Assembly: GCF_001429785.1 (NCBI RefSeq)
Contig: NZ_LMJF01000001.1
Location: 1,409,878-1,473,877 of the forward strand
DNA from: Lysobacter sp. Root916
GTDB taxonomy: Bacteria > Pseudomonadota > Gammaproteobacteria > Xanthomonadales > Xanthomonadaceae
Length of the DNA stretch: 64,000 bases
Direction of reading: 5' to 3'
Position 1 is the stretch's first letter. Every line of letters starts with the position of its first letter. The notes beneath the pieces were generated by a model that saw only the letters and a list, made by a program, of their open reading frames with translations, searched no databases and was not told the origin of the DNA. Both the position numbers and the translations under genes were made by a program. This document shows positions 41,575-49,785 of the stretch, piece after piece.

Positions 41575-41747
41575 AGGATCAGGTAGACCAGGATGCCGGG
41601 GAACGCGACCGACGCGATCGACACGATCACGTAGATCGCGCGCAGCAGGGTCGGGTTCCAGCCGAAGCGCCGGGCGATGCCGCCGACGACGCCGGCGATC
41701 ATGCGGTCGTGACGCGAACGGACGAAGGGTCGCGATGCTTGGCTCAT
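41541..41747 (-). CDS. PspC domain protein
   Basis: 68 residues with the PspC domain: DRMIAGVVGGIARRFGWNPTLLRAIYVI, followed by a transmembrane helix (IASVAFPGILVYLILWLLMP). PspC proteins sense envelope stress with PspB/PspA, but small stand-alone PspC proteins have varied roles. It overlaps the HExxH gene, suggesting coupling. Confidence 0.85.
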   Translation of the reverse strand: MSQASRPFVRSRHDRMIAGVVGGIARRFGWNPTLLRAIYVIVSIASVAFPGILVYLILWLLMPEEGSA

Positions 41748-41785
41748 GCGGCTGCTCCTGGCGGCGACGCCCGCAGTTTAGCGCC

Positions 41786-42175
41786 TCAGCGCGAAGGCGG
41801 CGTGGCGGCCGGTTTGGCGCGAATTTCGTTCAGGCGCGCGCGCAGCCAGGTCGCCGACAGCGTCGCCGCGGCGGTGCCGCAGCGGATCTGGTAGGCGCGG
41901 CCGCTCATGCTGCTTTCGCTGGCGGCGCGCTCGATGAACTGCTCGGCGCTGGCGACCAGGTCGCGCTTGCGCAGGTAGGCGTACTTCTTGCGCAGGTGGG
42001 CTTGGGCCTGAGCGGCGTCGTACCAGCTGCCGTTGCGCTGGAACTGGCAGCCCGAACGCGCCAGGGTCGCGATCAGCTGTTCGATCTCGCGTTCGGCCTG
42101 GGGCGGCGGTGCGGCGTGAGCGGTCGAGGCGACGGCCAGCAACGGCAACAATAAGGCGGCGAGGCGTGAGTTCAT
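41786..42175 (-). CDS. DUF5329 family periplasmic protein
   Basis: 129 residues with a signal peptide (LPLLAVASTAHA, cleavage near residue 21). The mature part, EIEQLIATLARSGCQFQRNG, AAQAQAHLRKKYAYLRKRD, AEQFIERAASESSMSGRAYQIRC, matches DUF5329. Two Cys residues may form a disulfide. ATG 42175 was preferred over one six codons upstream because it starts the signal directly. It is 7 bases downstream of the SGNH gene and likely cotranscribed. Confidence 0.75.
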   Translation of the reverse strand: MNSRLAALLLPLLAVASTAHAAPPPQAEREIEQLIATLARSGCQFQRNGSWYDAAQAQAHLRKKYAYLRKRDLVASAEQFIERAASESSMSGRAYQIRCGTAAATLSATWLRARLNEIRAKPAATPPSR

Positions 42176-42182
42176 GCGGGTA

Positions 42183-42902
42183 TTACAACCCACGCACCCA
42201 GGGACCGATCACGTTCGCCCAGATCGCATAGCCCTTTTCGTTCATGTGCAGGCGGTCGGCCACGAACAAGTCCTCGCGCGGCTGGGCCTTGGCATCGAGC
42301 ATGGGGGTGTAGACGTCCAGATAGGCGACTTGGTCGCGGGCGGCGTAGTCGCGGATCAGCAGGTTGGCGGTGCGCACCTGCGGCAGCAGATGCGCGCGCA
42401 CCGGACTGGGTTTGATCGAGACGAAGGCGATCGGCAGGCCAGGCTGGGCCGCGCGCACGCGCTGGACGAAGGCCGCGAAATCCTGGGCGACCTCTTGCGG
42501 CGTGCGCCCTTCCTGCAGGTCGTTGTCGCCGGCGTAGAACACCACCGCGCGAGGCTGGTACGGGGTCACGATGCGGTCGGCGTAGTGGACCGAGTCGTAC
42601 ACGCGCGAACCGCCGTAACCGCGGTTGATCGCGACGATGCCGGGCAGGTCCTCGTGCAGCGTGGTCCACAGGCGGAACGAGGAACTGCCGACGAACACCA
42701 CCGCGCCCGGCATGCGGCGCACGCGGCTGTCCTCGGCTTCGAAAGCGGCGATGTCGGGTTCGAAACGGGCCCAATCGTTGGGCGCGGCAGGTGTCGCGGG
42801 TGCGGGCGTTGCCGGCGCGGGTGCGCTCGCGGCGGCGGCCGGAGCGGTAGCGCGGCAGGCGGCGAGCAGGATCAGCAGCAGCGGGACTAGCAGACGGCGC
42901 AT
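42183..42902 (-). CDS. SGNH/GDSL hydrolase lipoprotein
   Basis: 239 residues: lipobox LLAAC (Cys16), an Ala/Pro linker, then an SGNH hydrolase domain with VVFVGSSSFRLW (nucleophile Ser in block I), INRGYGGSRVYDSVHY (block II), VVFYAGDNDLQEGRTPQEV (block III) and DRLHMNEKGYAIW (catalytic Asp/His, block V). It probably hydrolyses ester or acetyl groups on an envelope or extracellular substrate. The substrate is unknown. Confidence 0.87.
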   Translation of the reverse strand: MRRLLVPLLLILLAACRATAPAAAASAPAPATPAPATPAAPNDWARFEPDIAAFEAEDSRVRRMPGAVVFVGSSSFRLWTTLHEDLPGIVAINRGYGGSRVYDSVHYADRIVTPYQPRAVVFYAGDNDLQEGRTPQEVAQDFAAFVQRVRAAQPGLPIAFVSIKPSPVRAHLLPQVRTANLLIRDYAARDQVAYLDVYTPMLDAKAQPREDLFVADRLHMNEKGYAIWANVIGPWVRGL

Positions 42903-42997
42903 ACGCGGGCGGCTCTCGACGGACCAGGGCCTAGCCTAGCGTGCCGCGGCGATGATGTGGCGCGCGTAGGCGGGGCGCGGCTGCGGCGGGGGTTAAA

Positions 42998-43036
42998 AGC
43001 AAATCCCCCTCAATCCCCCTTTTTCAAAGGGGGAGG
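42998..43036. repeat. half-copy of the ccmH MITE family, copy A
   Basis: Begins with the complete terminal repeat AGCAAATCCCCC, then the hairpin CCCCCTTT-TTC-AAAGGGGG. No matching right end is nearby. It is preceded by GCGCGGCTGCGGCGGGG, as is copy B. Confidence 0.65.
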
Positions 43037-43142
43037 AGCAGCGGCTGTTGGGATGGTGCGGCGCTCCTAAGCGGTGCGCCGCTTCGTCAACGTTGCTGGT
43101 GGGGTTGGCGAGCTATCGGTGGCGCGGCTGCGGCGGGGCTAA

Positions 43143-43180
43143 AGCAAATTCCCCTCAATCCCCCTTTTTCAAAGGGGGAG
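43143..43180. repeat. half-copy of the ccmH MITE family, copy B
   Basis: AGCAAATTCCCC plus the same hairpin, with one change in the terminal repeat. The 60 bases ending here, including GCGCGGCTGCGGCGGGG upstream, nearly duplicate those ending at 43036, so the two copies arose by local duplication. It sits 10 bases from the phaC stop and may serve as its terminator. Confidence 0.65.
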
Positions 43181-43190
43181 GCAAGGTGGG

Positions 43191-44261
43191 TCAGCGCGAG
43201 CGCTGCTCCAGCCAATCGTGGATCGCGCTGGGCACTTCGCGCTGGGCGCGGCTGGAGACGTAGATGCCGATGTGGCCGCCCTTGAACGAGAGCTCGGTGT
43301 AGTCGGTGGTGCCGACCAACCCGCGCAGCGCCCGCGAGGCGTCCGGCGGGACCAGGTGGTCCTGCTCGGCGTAGATGTTCAGCACCGGCATGTCCAGATA
43401 GCCCAGGTCGACCGCGCGTCCGCCGATGTCGATGCCGCCCTTGACGAAGCCGTTGCCCTGGTAGAACTGCTTGATGAATTGGCGGAAGGCTTCGCCGGCC
43501 TGGTCCGGCGAGTCGAAGATCCACTTCTCCATGCGCAGGAAATCCTCCAGCGCCCTCTTGTCGTCGAGGATATCGACCAGCCCCACGTACTTCTGCACGA
43601 ACAGCCGCCAGGGCTTGAGCGTGAGGTAGCACCAGTTCATCAAGTCGGCCGGCACATTGCCCAGGGTGTCGACGAACTGATCGACGTCGAGATTGCGGGT
43701 CCAGTTCGACAGCATGTTGTCGCTGGTGTGGAAATCCACCGGCGTGACCATGGCGATGAAGTTGCGGACCTTATTCGGATTCAGCGCCGCGTAACACAGC
43801 GAGAATGCGCCGCCCTGGCAGATGCCGAGCAGGTTGATCGAATCCATGCGGTAGGCGCCGCGCAGGTAGTCCACCGCGCCGCCGAGGAAGCGCTGGATGT
43901 AGTCCTCGAGCTCGAGGTAGCGGTCGGAACGGTCCGGATAGCCCCAGTCGAGGATGTACACGTCCTCGCCGCGTTCCAGCAGGCCGCGCACGATCGATTT
44001 GTCCGACTGCAGATCGACCATGTAAGGCCGATTGACCAGAGCGTAGGCGATCAGCAGCGGCACCATGGCGGTGGGCGCGGTCTCGCCGCGGTAGCGGTAC
44101 AGCGCGACCTTGCCGTCGCGCCAGACTTCTTCCTTGCGGGTCGCGCCGTATTCGACGTCGTCGAGTTCGCGCAGCGTGTCCAGGCCCGCGCGTAGCTTGG
44201 CCTGGGTGCGCATCGCTTCCTGCGCCAGCGATTCGGGAGTGAACTGGATGGGGCCGGTCAT
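43191..44261 (-). CDS. phaC: PhaC, class III PHA synthase catalytic subunit
   Basis: A 356-residue synthase that polymerises (R)-3-hydroxyacyl-CoA. The lipase-like box GICQGG gives catalytic Cys148. The Asp is in NIYAEQDHLVPP and the His in FKGGHIGIYVS. Also present are DWGYPDRSDRYLELEDYI and VDFHTSDNMLSNW. Length and motifs match class III (PhaC-PhaE). It starts one base after the phaE stop, so the subunits are translationally coupled. Confidence 0.95.
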   Translation of the reverse strand: MTGPIQFTPESLAQEAMRTQAKLRAGLDTLRELDDVEYGATRKEEVWRDGKVALYRYRGETAPTAMVPLLIAYALVNRPYMVDLQSDKSIVRGLLERGEDVYILDWGYPDRSDRYLELEDYIQRFLGGAVDYLRGAYRMDSINLLGICQGGAFSLCYAALNPNKVRNFIAMVTPVDFHTSDNMLSNWTRNLDVDQFVDTLGNVPADLMNWCYLTLKPWRLFVQKYVGLVDILDDKRALEDFLRMEKWIFDSPDQAGEAFRQFIKQFYQGNGFVKGGIDIGGRAVDLGYLDMPVLNIYAEQDHLVPPDASRALRGLVGTTDYTELSFKGGHIGIYVSSRAQREVPSAIHDWLEQRSR

Positions 44262-44262
44262 G

Positions 44263-45432
44263 TCAGCGCGCTCCCTTGCCTGGCTTGCTCAATTTGGTCG
44301 GCTTGCTGGCCTGCTTGGCGGCGGCCTTGGTCGCGACCGGGCGCGTCGGCGGTTGCGGGCGCGCGATCGCGGATTTCTTGGCGGCCGCCTTCTTGGCACT
44401 GGCCGGTTTCGCGGCGGCCGGCTTCCGCGCAGGCGCGGGCTTAGCCGGCGTGGCGTCGTTGGCCGCCGGCTCGCTCGTGCGCGGCACCGCGCGCGCGGGC
44501 GCGGCCTGGATGGCGTCGCGCAGTCGGCGCACTTCGCGTTCCAACTGCACGATCTTGCGGTGCGCAGCGTCGATCTCGGTGCGGGTGGGAATACCGAAGC
44601 TGCCGGTCGCGTGCTCGACTTCGGTCTGGATCGCGCCGCGCAGCTTCATCTGCGAATTGACCAAGGCCGCGTAGGCATCGCGGAAACGCGGCGACAGCGC
44701 GATCTCGGCGTAGGCATCTTCGGCCGCGTCGATCCACAGATCGAACAAGGCACGCGCCGACTGCAACTGCCGGCCCGGCTCGCTGCGCTCGGCCAGCTTG
44801 TCCTCGAAACGCGCGAACGCGTTCTGCCCGGCTTCGGCCATCAGCGCGTTGTAAGCCTGGCTTTGCTGCTGGTAATTCGAATGCGCCAGCGCCAGCGCCT
44901 GCAAGCGCTCCTGATGCTCGCGCGCGAAACCGAACGCAGGCATCCCCAGCCAGGACTGGCCGTCGCGCTGCCACTGCTGCAGATAGGGCGCGGCCTGTTC
45001 GAGCCACTGCGAGAGATCGTTCTGGCCGGGGCCGCGCATGCTGCCGAACACGTCGGCGAAGGGATTGGCGCCGCTGCCGCCCAGCGCCTGCTTCCAGGCC
45101 TGGGCGACGTCGCCGGCCGAGGCGTCGCGGCCGGCGAACTGCGCGGCCAGTTGCTGCATCTGCCCGAACCAGCCGCGCGCCTGCGAATTGAAGCGCTCCA
45201 GCGCCTCGTTGGCCTCGCTGCGGCCGCCCTGGGCCAACTGCGACCACCACTGCACGGCCTCGTTCCAGCCCGGCGCGGTGGTCGCCGCCGGCGCCTGCGC
45301 GCCGCGCATCATTTCGCCCCAGGCGTTCCAGTACTGGCGCGCGACGGCGTCGAAGTCGCCTTGCCCGAAACCGTCCTGTCCAAAGCCGCCCGGCTTGAAA
45401 CCGCCGCCGGAGCCGAATCCGTGATTGGCCAT
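44263..45432 (-). CDS. phaE: PhaE, class III PHA synthase subunit with AlaLysPro-rich tail
   Basis: 389 residues from ATG 45432 (GGAGG five bases upstream). The N-terminus is Gly/Phe-rich, followed by the PhaE helical domain (NSQARGWFGQMQQLAAQF, SPRFRDAYAALVNSQMKLRG, FGIPTRTEIDAAHRKIVQLE). Residues about 315-389 are a highly basic Ala/Lys/Pro tail (AAKPASAKKAAAKKSA) like the histone H1-like tails of PhaF. PhaE activates PhaC at the granule surface. The tail might tie granules to DNA, which is speculative. Confidence 0.9.
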   Translation of the reverse strand: MANHGFGSGGGFKPGGFGQDGFGQGDFDAVARQYWNAWGEMMRGAQAPAATTAPGWNEAVQWWSQLAQGGRSEANEALERFNSQARGWFGQMQQLAAQFAGRDASAGDVAQAWKQALGGSGANPFADVFGSMRGPGQNDLSQWLEQAAPYLQQWQRDGQSWLGMPAFGFAREHQERLQALALAHSNYQQQSQAYNALMAEAGQNAFARFEDKLAERSEPGRQLQSARALFDLWIDAAEDAYAEIALSPRFRDAYAALVNSQMKLRGAIQTEVEHATGSFGIPTRTEIDAAHRKIVQLEREVRRLRDAIQAAPARAVPRTSEPAANDATPAKPAPARKPAAAKPASAKKAAAKKSAIARPQPPTRPVATKAAAKQASKPTKLSKPGKGAR

Positions 45433-45559
45433 CGCATCCTCCAAGTTTGGTCCGATCATAACAACGCGATGTTGCGTCGCGTCAGCCTGTGCCGGGCGGC
45501 ACAGGATCGGGCCGTTCCGTACCCGTGCGTGTGGGAGCTCGGGCGACGGAATCGCGCGC

Positions 45560-46174
45560 TCAGGGCTTGGGGATGCGCAGGGTCTTGCTGATCATCAGCG
45601 AACCCGACAGCGCGAACATCAGCACCAGCGGATGGAACTGCCACGGCCCCAGCTGGACCACGCCGAACCACAAGTCGTGGCCGATCGCGCCCTGCCAGGC
45701 CGCAACCGCCAGCACCACCACCAGCAGCAGGCTGGTCGGGATCGGCGTGCCTTCGAAATACTTGACCTTATCGTCGTCGCCCGCGAGCGCCTCGGCGGTG
45801 ACGTTGTAGCGCGCCAGGCGGCTCACGCCGCAGCCGACGAAGTAGCTCAGCACCGCCCAGTCCCAGCCGCCCTGCAGGCCGCAGGCGTAGGCCAGCGCGG
45901 CCGGCGCGACGCCGAAGGAAATCACGTCGGCCAGCGAATCCAGTTCGCGGCCCAGCGTGGACGAGGATTTGCGCCAACGCGCGACCCGGCCGTCCAGGGC
46001 GTCGAAGATGAAGGCCAGCGGGATCAAGGCCATGCCGATCATCAGGTCGCGCACGCCGCCCTCCTGCAGGAAGCGCATCGCGGCGAAGATCGCGCCGGTG
46101 CCGCAGAAGGCGTTGGCGAGGGTGAACCAGTCCGCGAGATGAAAATCGCGGAGCATCGAAAAATGGCGCTTCAT
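45560..46174 (-). CDS. pssA: CDP-diacylglycerol-serine O-phosphatidyltransferase
   Basis: A 204-residue CDP-alcohol phosphatidyltransferase with the signature DGRVARWRKSSSTLGRELDS..D (DGxxARx8GxxxDxxxD, about residues 60-82) and six hydrophobic helices (LADWFTLANAFCGTGAIFAAM at the start). The N-terminal region and the SFGVAPAALAY motif fit PssA, the first step toward phosphatidylethanolamine. The genes on either side concern PHA metabolism, so its presence here is not obviously functional. Confidence 0.88.
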   Translation of the reverse strand: MKRHFSMLRDFHLADWFTLANAFCGTGAIFAAMRFLQEGGVRDLMIGMALIPLAFIFDALDGRVARWRKSSSTLGRELDSLADVISFGVAPAALAYACGLQGGWDWAVLSYFVGCGVSRLARYNVTAEALAGDDDKVKYFEGTPIPTSLLLVVVLAVAAWQGAIGHDLWFGVVQLGPWQFHPLVLMFALSGSLMISKTLRIPKP

Positions 46175-46458
46175 GCGGCGCTCCTGAGCCGGGCGCCGCG
46201 TGCGGCGATCGGTGATGGAAAGTCACAGCCTGCCAAGCCGGAGCTGCGCAGGCAAGCGCTTGACGGATGGCCGCCATCGGTTCAAGGCGCACCGCTACCG
46301 CGCGCGCGTCCCCGCCGGCGCGTGTCGCGGACGCCGATCGTCGCGACGATCCAACGCCCTAGCTTGCAGCGGCGCTTGCAGCGACGAGGTGATGGCGCGC
46401 GCGGGCGATCGCGATCCGGATCGCCTCTGCCTGCACGGCCTCGCCCCGACCTCGTCCG

Positions 46459-48300
46459 TCAGCGCGGTATCGCCAGATGAGCTGCCGATACCGGCTTGCC
46501 GGCGCCACGCGGCGTGGTGTCGATGATCGCGTCGGCCGGCAGCGGCGTGCCCGCGTCCAGGCGCGCGGACACACGGTCCAGCGCCTCGTACACGTAAGGC
46601 AGCAGCGGCAGATAACGCGCGCCGTAGTCGGGCAAGCCAAGGAAGGCGTCGAAGTGCTGCGCGTTGCGCACCTGCCAGTAACGCACCTCGCGCCCGGCCG
46701 CCTGGGCCTGGCGCACATAAGGCGCGCTGGTGAACGCCGGCGGGATCAGGCCGTCGTCGCGGCCGTGGATCACCAGCACCGGCAGGCCGGCGCGCGGCAG
46801 ACCGGCGCGGGTTTCGGCCACGCCCTTGCGCACGCGCTCGGCGTCGGCGCCCTGCCCCTGCCACAAGCCGCGCAGGCACTGCAGGCCGGCGAAACTCGGA
46901 TCGGGCAACTGCATGCGGCTGTCGACGATGGCCACGCCCGCGCCCGGCGGAATGCCGCTGGCGTCGGACCACCAGGCCGCGCGTTCGACCGCGGTGGCGG
47001 CACGCGCGCTGAAATCCGGATTCAGCACAGCGTAGGAATAACCGCAGGGATGCTCGCCGACCCGATAGCGCCCGTAGGCCGAAGCGTAGGCGACCGCGAC
47101 CGCGCGCCACAGGTCGAAGCCCACCGACAGCGCGCCCGCGCGCAAGGCCTCGTCGGTCCAACCCTGGGCCTTGAGCTGCGCGTGCGCCGAGCGCGCCTGC
47201 GCGGCGGTATCGTTGCCCTCGACCAGACCGGCGGCCTTGAGCGAGGCGCAGCGCTGGGTCCACAGCGGCGCGACCTGCGCGGCCAGCGGCGGCTGCGGCA
47301 GCGGGCCCAGCGCGGGATCCAGCAGCGCGCAGGGCATCAGCAGCGCGGCCTCGGTGGTGTAGTCGTAAAGCGCGCGGCCGCCTTCGGCGAGCACGCTGGG
47401 TTCGCCGGCGACCACCGCATCCAACCAGTCGCCTTCCAGCTCGGCCGCGCGCAGCACCGCACCGCCGCCGTTGGAGACGCCGACCGCGATCACCCGCGTA
47501 TTGGCGAAAGTGAACGGCGCCGATTGCGGCAGGGCCTCGTCCAGCGCCTGCAGCGCGAACTGCGCGGCTTGTTTGACGTGACGGCCCCAATCGGCCTCGG
47601 GATTGTCGGTGGAATGCGCATGCTTGAAGGCGATGCCGGTGGCGCCGACCGGCGCATCGGCCGGGAACGCCAGACCTGCGTCGCGCGCGCCGACCGTACC
47701 GTCGGCGCGCACGCCCTCGCCCGCGTCCAGATCGAAGTAGTCGGTGCCGGTGCCCTTGTCGGTGTAGGCGATCGCGCAGCCCTTGGGCAGGCCCCAGGCC
47801 GCGGCGACCGAGATCGCGCCGTAGATGCCGCGCGAGCCCGAGGACGCCGCCACCACCACGCAGCGCTTGCCGGCGTCGAACGCATCCGGCACCTGCACCA
47901 GCACGCGATGCGGCTTGCTCGCGCCGGGCACGGTCGCCAACGCGCTGAACTCGCGGCCGGGCACGGTCGCGGTGCTGCCGTAGAGCTCGCCGTAGCCGCC
48001 GCCGGGCGCGAGATCGGCGATACCGCGCCAGTTGGCCCAGATCGCGCGACGGCGCAGTTCGGCGACGCTGGGGGCTTCCGGACGGGCGAAGGCCGGCGGC
48101 GTCAGCGCGCGCAGGCCGGCCAAGCCGAGGCCGGCGGTGAGCAGGTCGTCGTCGCCGCGGTGCTCGCTGACGCGTTGCGCGGTGAACATCGGCGCGGACT
48201 CCTTGGCGACACGCGTACCGCCGCTGGCGCAGGCGGCGAGCACGAAGGGAATGACGAGCGCGGCGCAGGCCGCGGCGATACGCAGGGTGGGCGGATTCAT
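46459..48300 (-). CDS. D-3-hydroxybutyrate oligomer hydrolase family lipoprotein
   Basis: 613 residues with lipobox LAAC (Cys24). The body matches the 3HB-oligomer hydrolase family: nucleophile in VIAVGVSNGGGAVLRAAEL, with YTDKGTGTDYFDL, HAHSTDNPEADWG, LVIHGRDDGLIPPAF (Asp) and QVRNAQHFDAFLGLPDYG (His). It cleaves oligomers produced from poly-3-hydroxybutyrate. As a lipoprotein it should act in the periplasm, so it would serve uptake of external polymer fragments more than internal storage. ATG 48300 gives the signal sequence. Confidence 0.87.
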   Translation of the reverse strand: MNPPTLRIAAACAALVIPFVLAACASGGTRVAKESAPMFTAQRVSEHRGDDDLLTAGLGLAGLRALTPPAFARPEAPSVAELRRRAIWANWRGIADLAPGGGYGELYGSTATVPGREFSALATVPGASKPHRVLVQVPDAFDAGKRCVVVAASSGSRGIYGAISVAAAWGLPKGCAIAYTDKGTGTDYFDLDAGEGVRADGTVGARDAGLAFPADAPVGATGIAFKHAHSTDNPEADWGRHVKQAAQFALQALDEALPQSAPFTFANTRVIAVGVSNGGGAVLRAAELEGDWLDAVVAGEPSVLAEGGRALYDYTTEAALLMPCALLDPALGPLPQPPLAAQVAPLWTQRCASLKAAGLVEGNDTAAQARSAHAQLKAQGWTDEALRAGALSVGFDLWRAVAVAYASAYGRYRVGEHPCGYSYAVLNPDFSARAATAVERAAWWSDASGIPPGAGVAIVDSRMQLPDPSFAGLQCLRGLWQGQGADAERVRKGVAETRAGLPRAGLPVLVIHGRDDGLIPPAFTSAPYVRQAQAAGREVRYWQVRNAQHFDAFLGLPDYGARYLPLLPYVYEALDRVSARLDAGTPLPADAIIDTTPRGAGKPVSAAHLAIPR

Positions 48301-48391
48301 CCCGCGAGCGTAGCAAGCCGCCGCCCTGCCCTCATCGTACTTTCGTACAGGCCCGCCCGTGTCCGCGCCTGGGTGCGCTAGGCTAGCGACG

Positions 48392-49057
48392 ATGCCCACT
48401 TTGCTGATCGCCGACGACCACCCGCTGTTCCGCGCCGCCCTGCGCCAGGCCGCCGCCGATGCGGTGGCCGACACCCAGGTGCGCGAAACCGACACCCTGG
48501 ACGGCGTGCTGGCCGCGCTGGACGCCGAGCCCGGCATCGACCTGGTCCTGCTGGACCTGCACATGCCGGGTAATCACGGCCTGGCCGGGCTGGCCGCGAT
48601 CCGCGCCCAATACCCCGGCGTGGCGGTGGTGGTGGTGTCGGCCAACGACGATCCGCGCGTGGTGCGGCGCGCGCTCGACCATGGCGCGGCCGGCTATCTG
48701 CCCAAGAGCGCGGGCCTGGACGAATTGCGCGATGCGATCCGCGCCGTGCTGGCCTGCGAGCAATGGCTGCCGGCCTCGCTACGCGCGGCGGTCGCGCGCA
48801 CCGACAGCGCCAGCGCCGACGCCGACCTGGCCGCGCGCCTGGCCAGCCTGTCGCCGCAGCAGTTCCGCGTGCTGACTCTCGTCGCCGATGGCCTGCTCAA
48901 CAAACAGATCGCCGATCGCCTGGATGTGCAGGAACGCACGGTCAAGGCCCACCTGTCGGCGATATTCGACCGCCTGGGCGTGCGCAACCGCACCCAGGCC
49001 GGCGTGGTGCTGCGCGAGCTAGAACTCAGCGACCCGGCGCGACAGATCGCGGATTGA
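48392..49057 (+). CDS. LuxR/NarL-type response regulator (CrbR/ErdR-like)
   Basis: 221 residues. The receiver domain (1-120) has ADDHPLFRAAL, phosphoacceptor Asp55 in LVLLDLHMPG and Lys in YLPKSAGLDEL. The LuxR HTH (150-215) has LTLVADGLLNKQIADRLDVQERTVKAHLSAIFDRLGVRNRTQA. The pattern ADDHPLFR..VVVVSANDDPRVVRRALDHGAAGYLPKSA resembles CrbR/ErdR, the partner of the symporter-kinase CrbS/MxtR encoded at 49786-53145. It is divergent from the oligomer hydrolase. Confidence 0.88.
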   Translation: MPTLLIADDHPLFRAALRQAAADAVADTQVRETDTLDGVLAALDAEPGIDLVLLDLHMPGNHGLAGLAAIRAQYPGVAVVVVSANDDPRVVRRALDHGAAGYLPKSAGLDELRDAIRAVLACEQWLPASLRAAVARTDSASADADLAARLASLSPQQFRVLTLVADGLLNKQIADRLDVQERTVKAHLSAIFDRLGVRNRTQAGVVLRELELSDPARQIAD

Positions 49058-49084
49058 GCGTCAATCGTCTACGTTTTCCGCCGA

Positions 49085-49290
49085 TGCCTGTGGGATCGGC
49101 GTAAGCCGCGATAGCGCTACCCCCTGACGCCGCGACCACGCACGCTCGACGTCGCATCTGCGCGCTCCACGCCAATGCGGGCGAATGCGATCTTCCGTCG
49201 TCGTCGAGGCTTCGCGATCGCGGCTTACGCCGCTCCCACATAAAGGGGAGCGGTGCCCGCGATGGGAGCGACGCCGATGGACGTCGCCCC
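49085..49290. repeat. REP-like cluster between response regulator and small secreted protein
   Basis: Copy 1, CCTGTGGGATCGGCGTAAGC (from 49087), continues CGCGAT. An inverted copy, CGGCTTACGCCGCTCCCAC, lies at 49221-49239, and a partial, GATGGGAGCGACGCC, at 49261-49275. This facing arrangement is the usual paired-REP form. The region lies between two convergent genes. Confidence 0.65.
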
Positions 49291-49318
49291 CGGTGCACAG
49301 CCTGTGCTCGCGCCTGGA

Positions 49319-49618
49319 TCAGCTAGCGCTCAGCCGCAAGCGCTGCGGCGCGCGGTACTCGCACTGAGTCCGTTTCGCCGTCTCGCAGCTGTGCTTATGC
49401 GTCTGCAAGCTCAGCGCCTTGGCGCCGCCGCCGGATCCGCAGTCGGCGAAACACGCCGCGCGTTCGGCCTCGCACGCGGCCGGCGATTCGCCGCTGGCCA
49501 GGCAGATGTTGTACAGGCGCACACAGATGCTCTGACACGACGCCTGCGCGGGCAAGGCCGAAAACAAGCCGACACCCAACGCCAGCGCAAGCGAAAACAC
49601 GGAAGCCGTGGTCTTCAT
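49319..49618 (-). CDS. small cysteine-rich secreted protein
   Basis: 99 residues: signal peptide (SLALALGVGLFSALPAQA, cleavage near residue 26), then eight Cys in about 60 residues (SCQSICVRLYNICLASG, ACEAERAACFADCG, SCETAKRTQCEYR). Spacing suggests disulfide pairing. I do not recognise the family. No neighbour in the same direction is close enough to indicate an operon. It is followed by the REP cluster. Confidence 0.65.
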   Translation of the reverse strand: MKTTASVFSLALALGVGLFSALPAQASCQSICVRLYNICLASGESPAACEAERAACFADCGSGGGAKALSLQTHKHSCETAKRTQCEYRAPQRLRLSAS

Positions 49619-49785
49619 CGTTCCTCTCCTTTGAAACGCGAACCCCCTGCCCCTCGCACCCTACCCCGTGGCGCGCCGCAGGCAAAGCCGCTGCGCGCGC
49701 CGCACGCGATTCCTCGACGCAACGCAAGGAAATCCGCGCATTCACGCTGGCGCCGTTGCGCAGCGCATCATCGCGCCTGGCGCGG

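Noticed and set aside
46295-48316. 673-codon minus-strand frame overlapping the oligomer hydrolase
   Set aside because: An Arg/Ala-rich shifted frame; the hydrolase frame has a lipobox and catalytic motifs.
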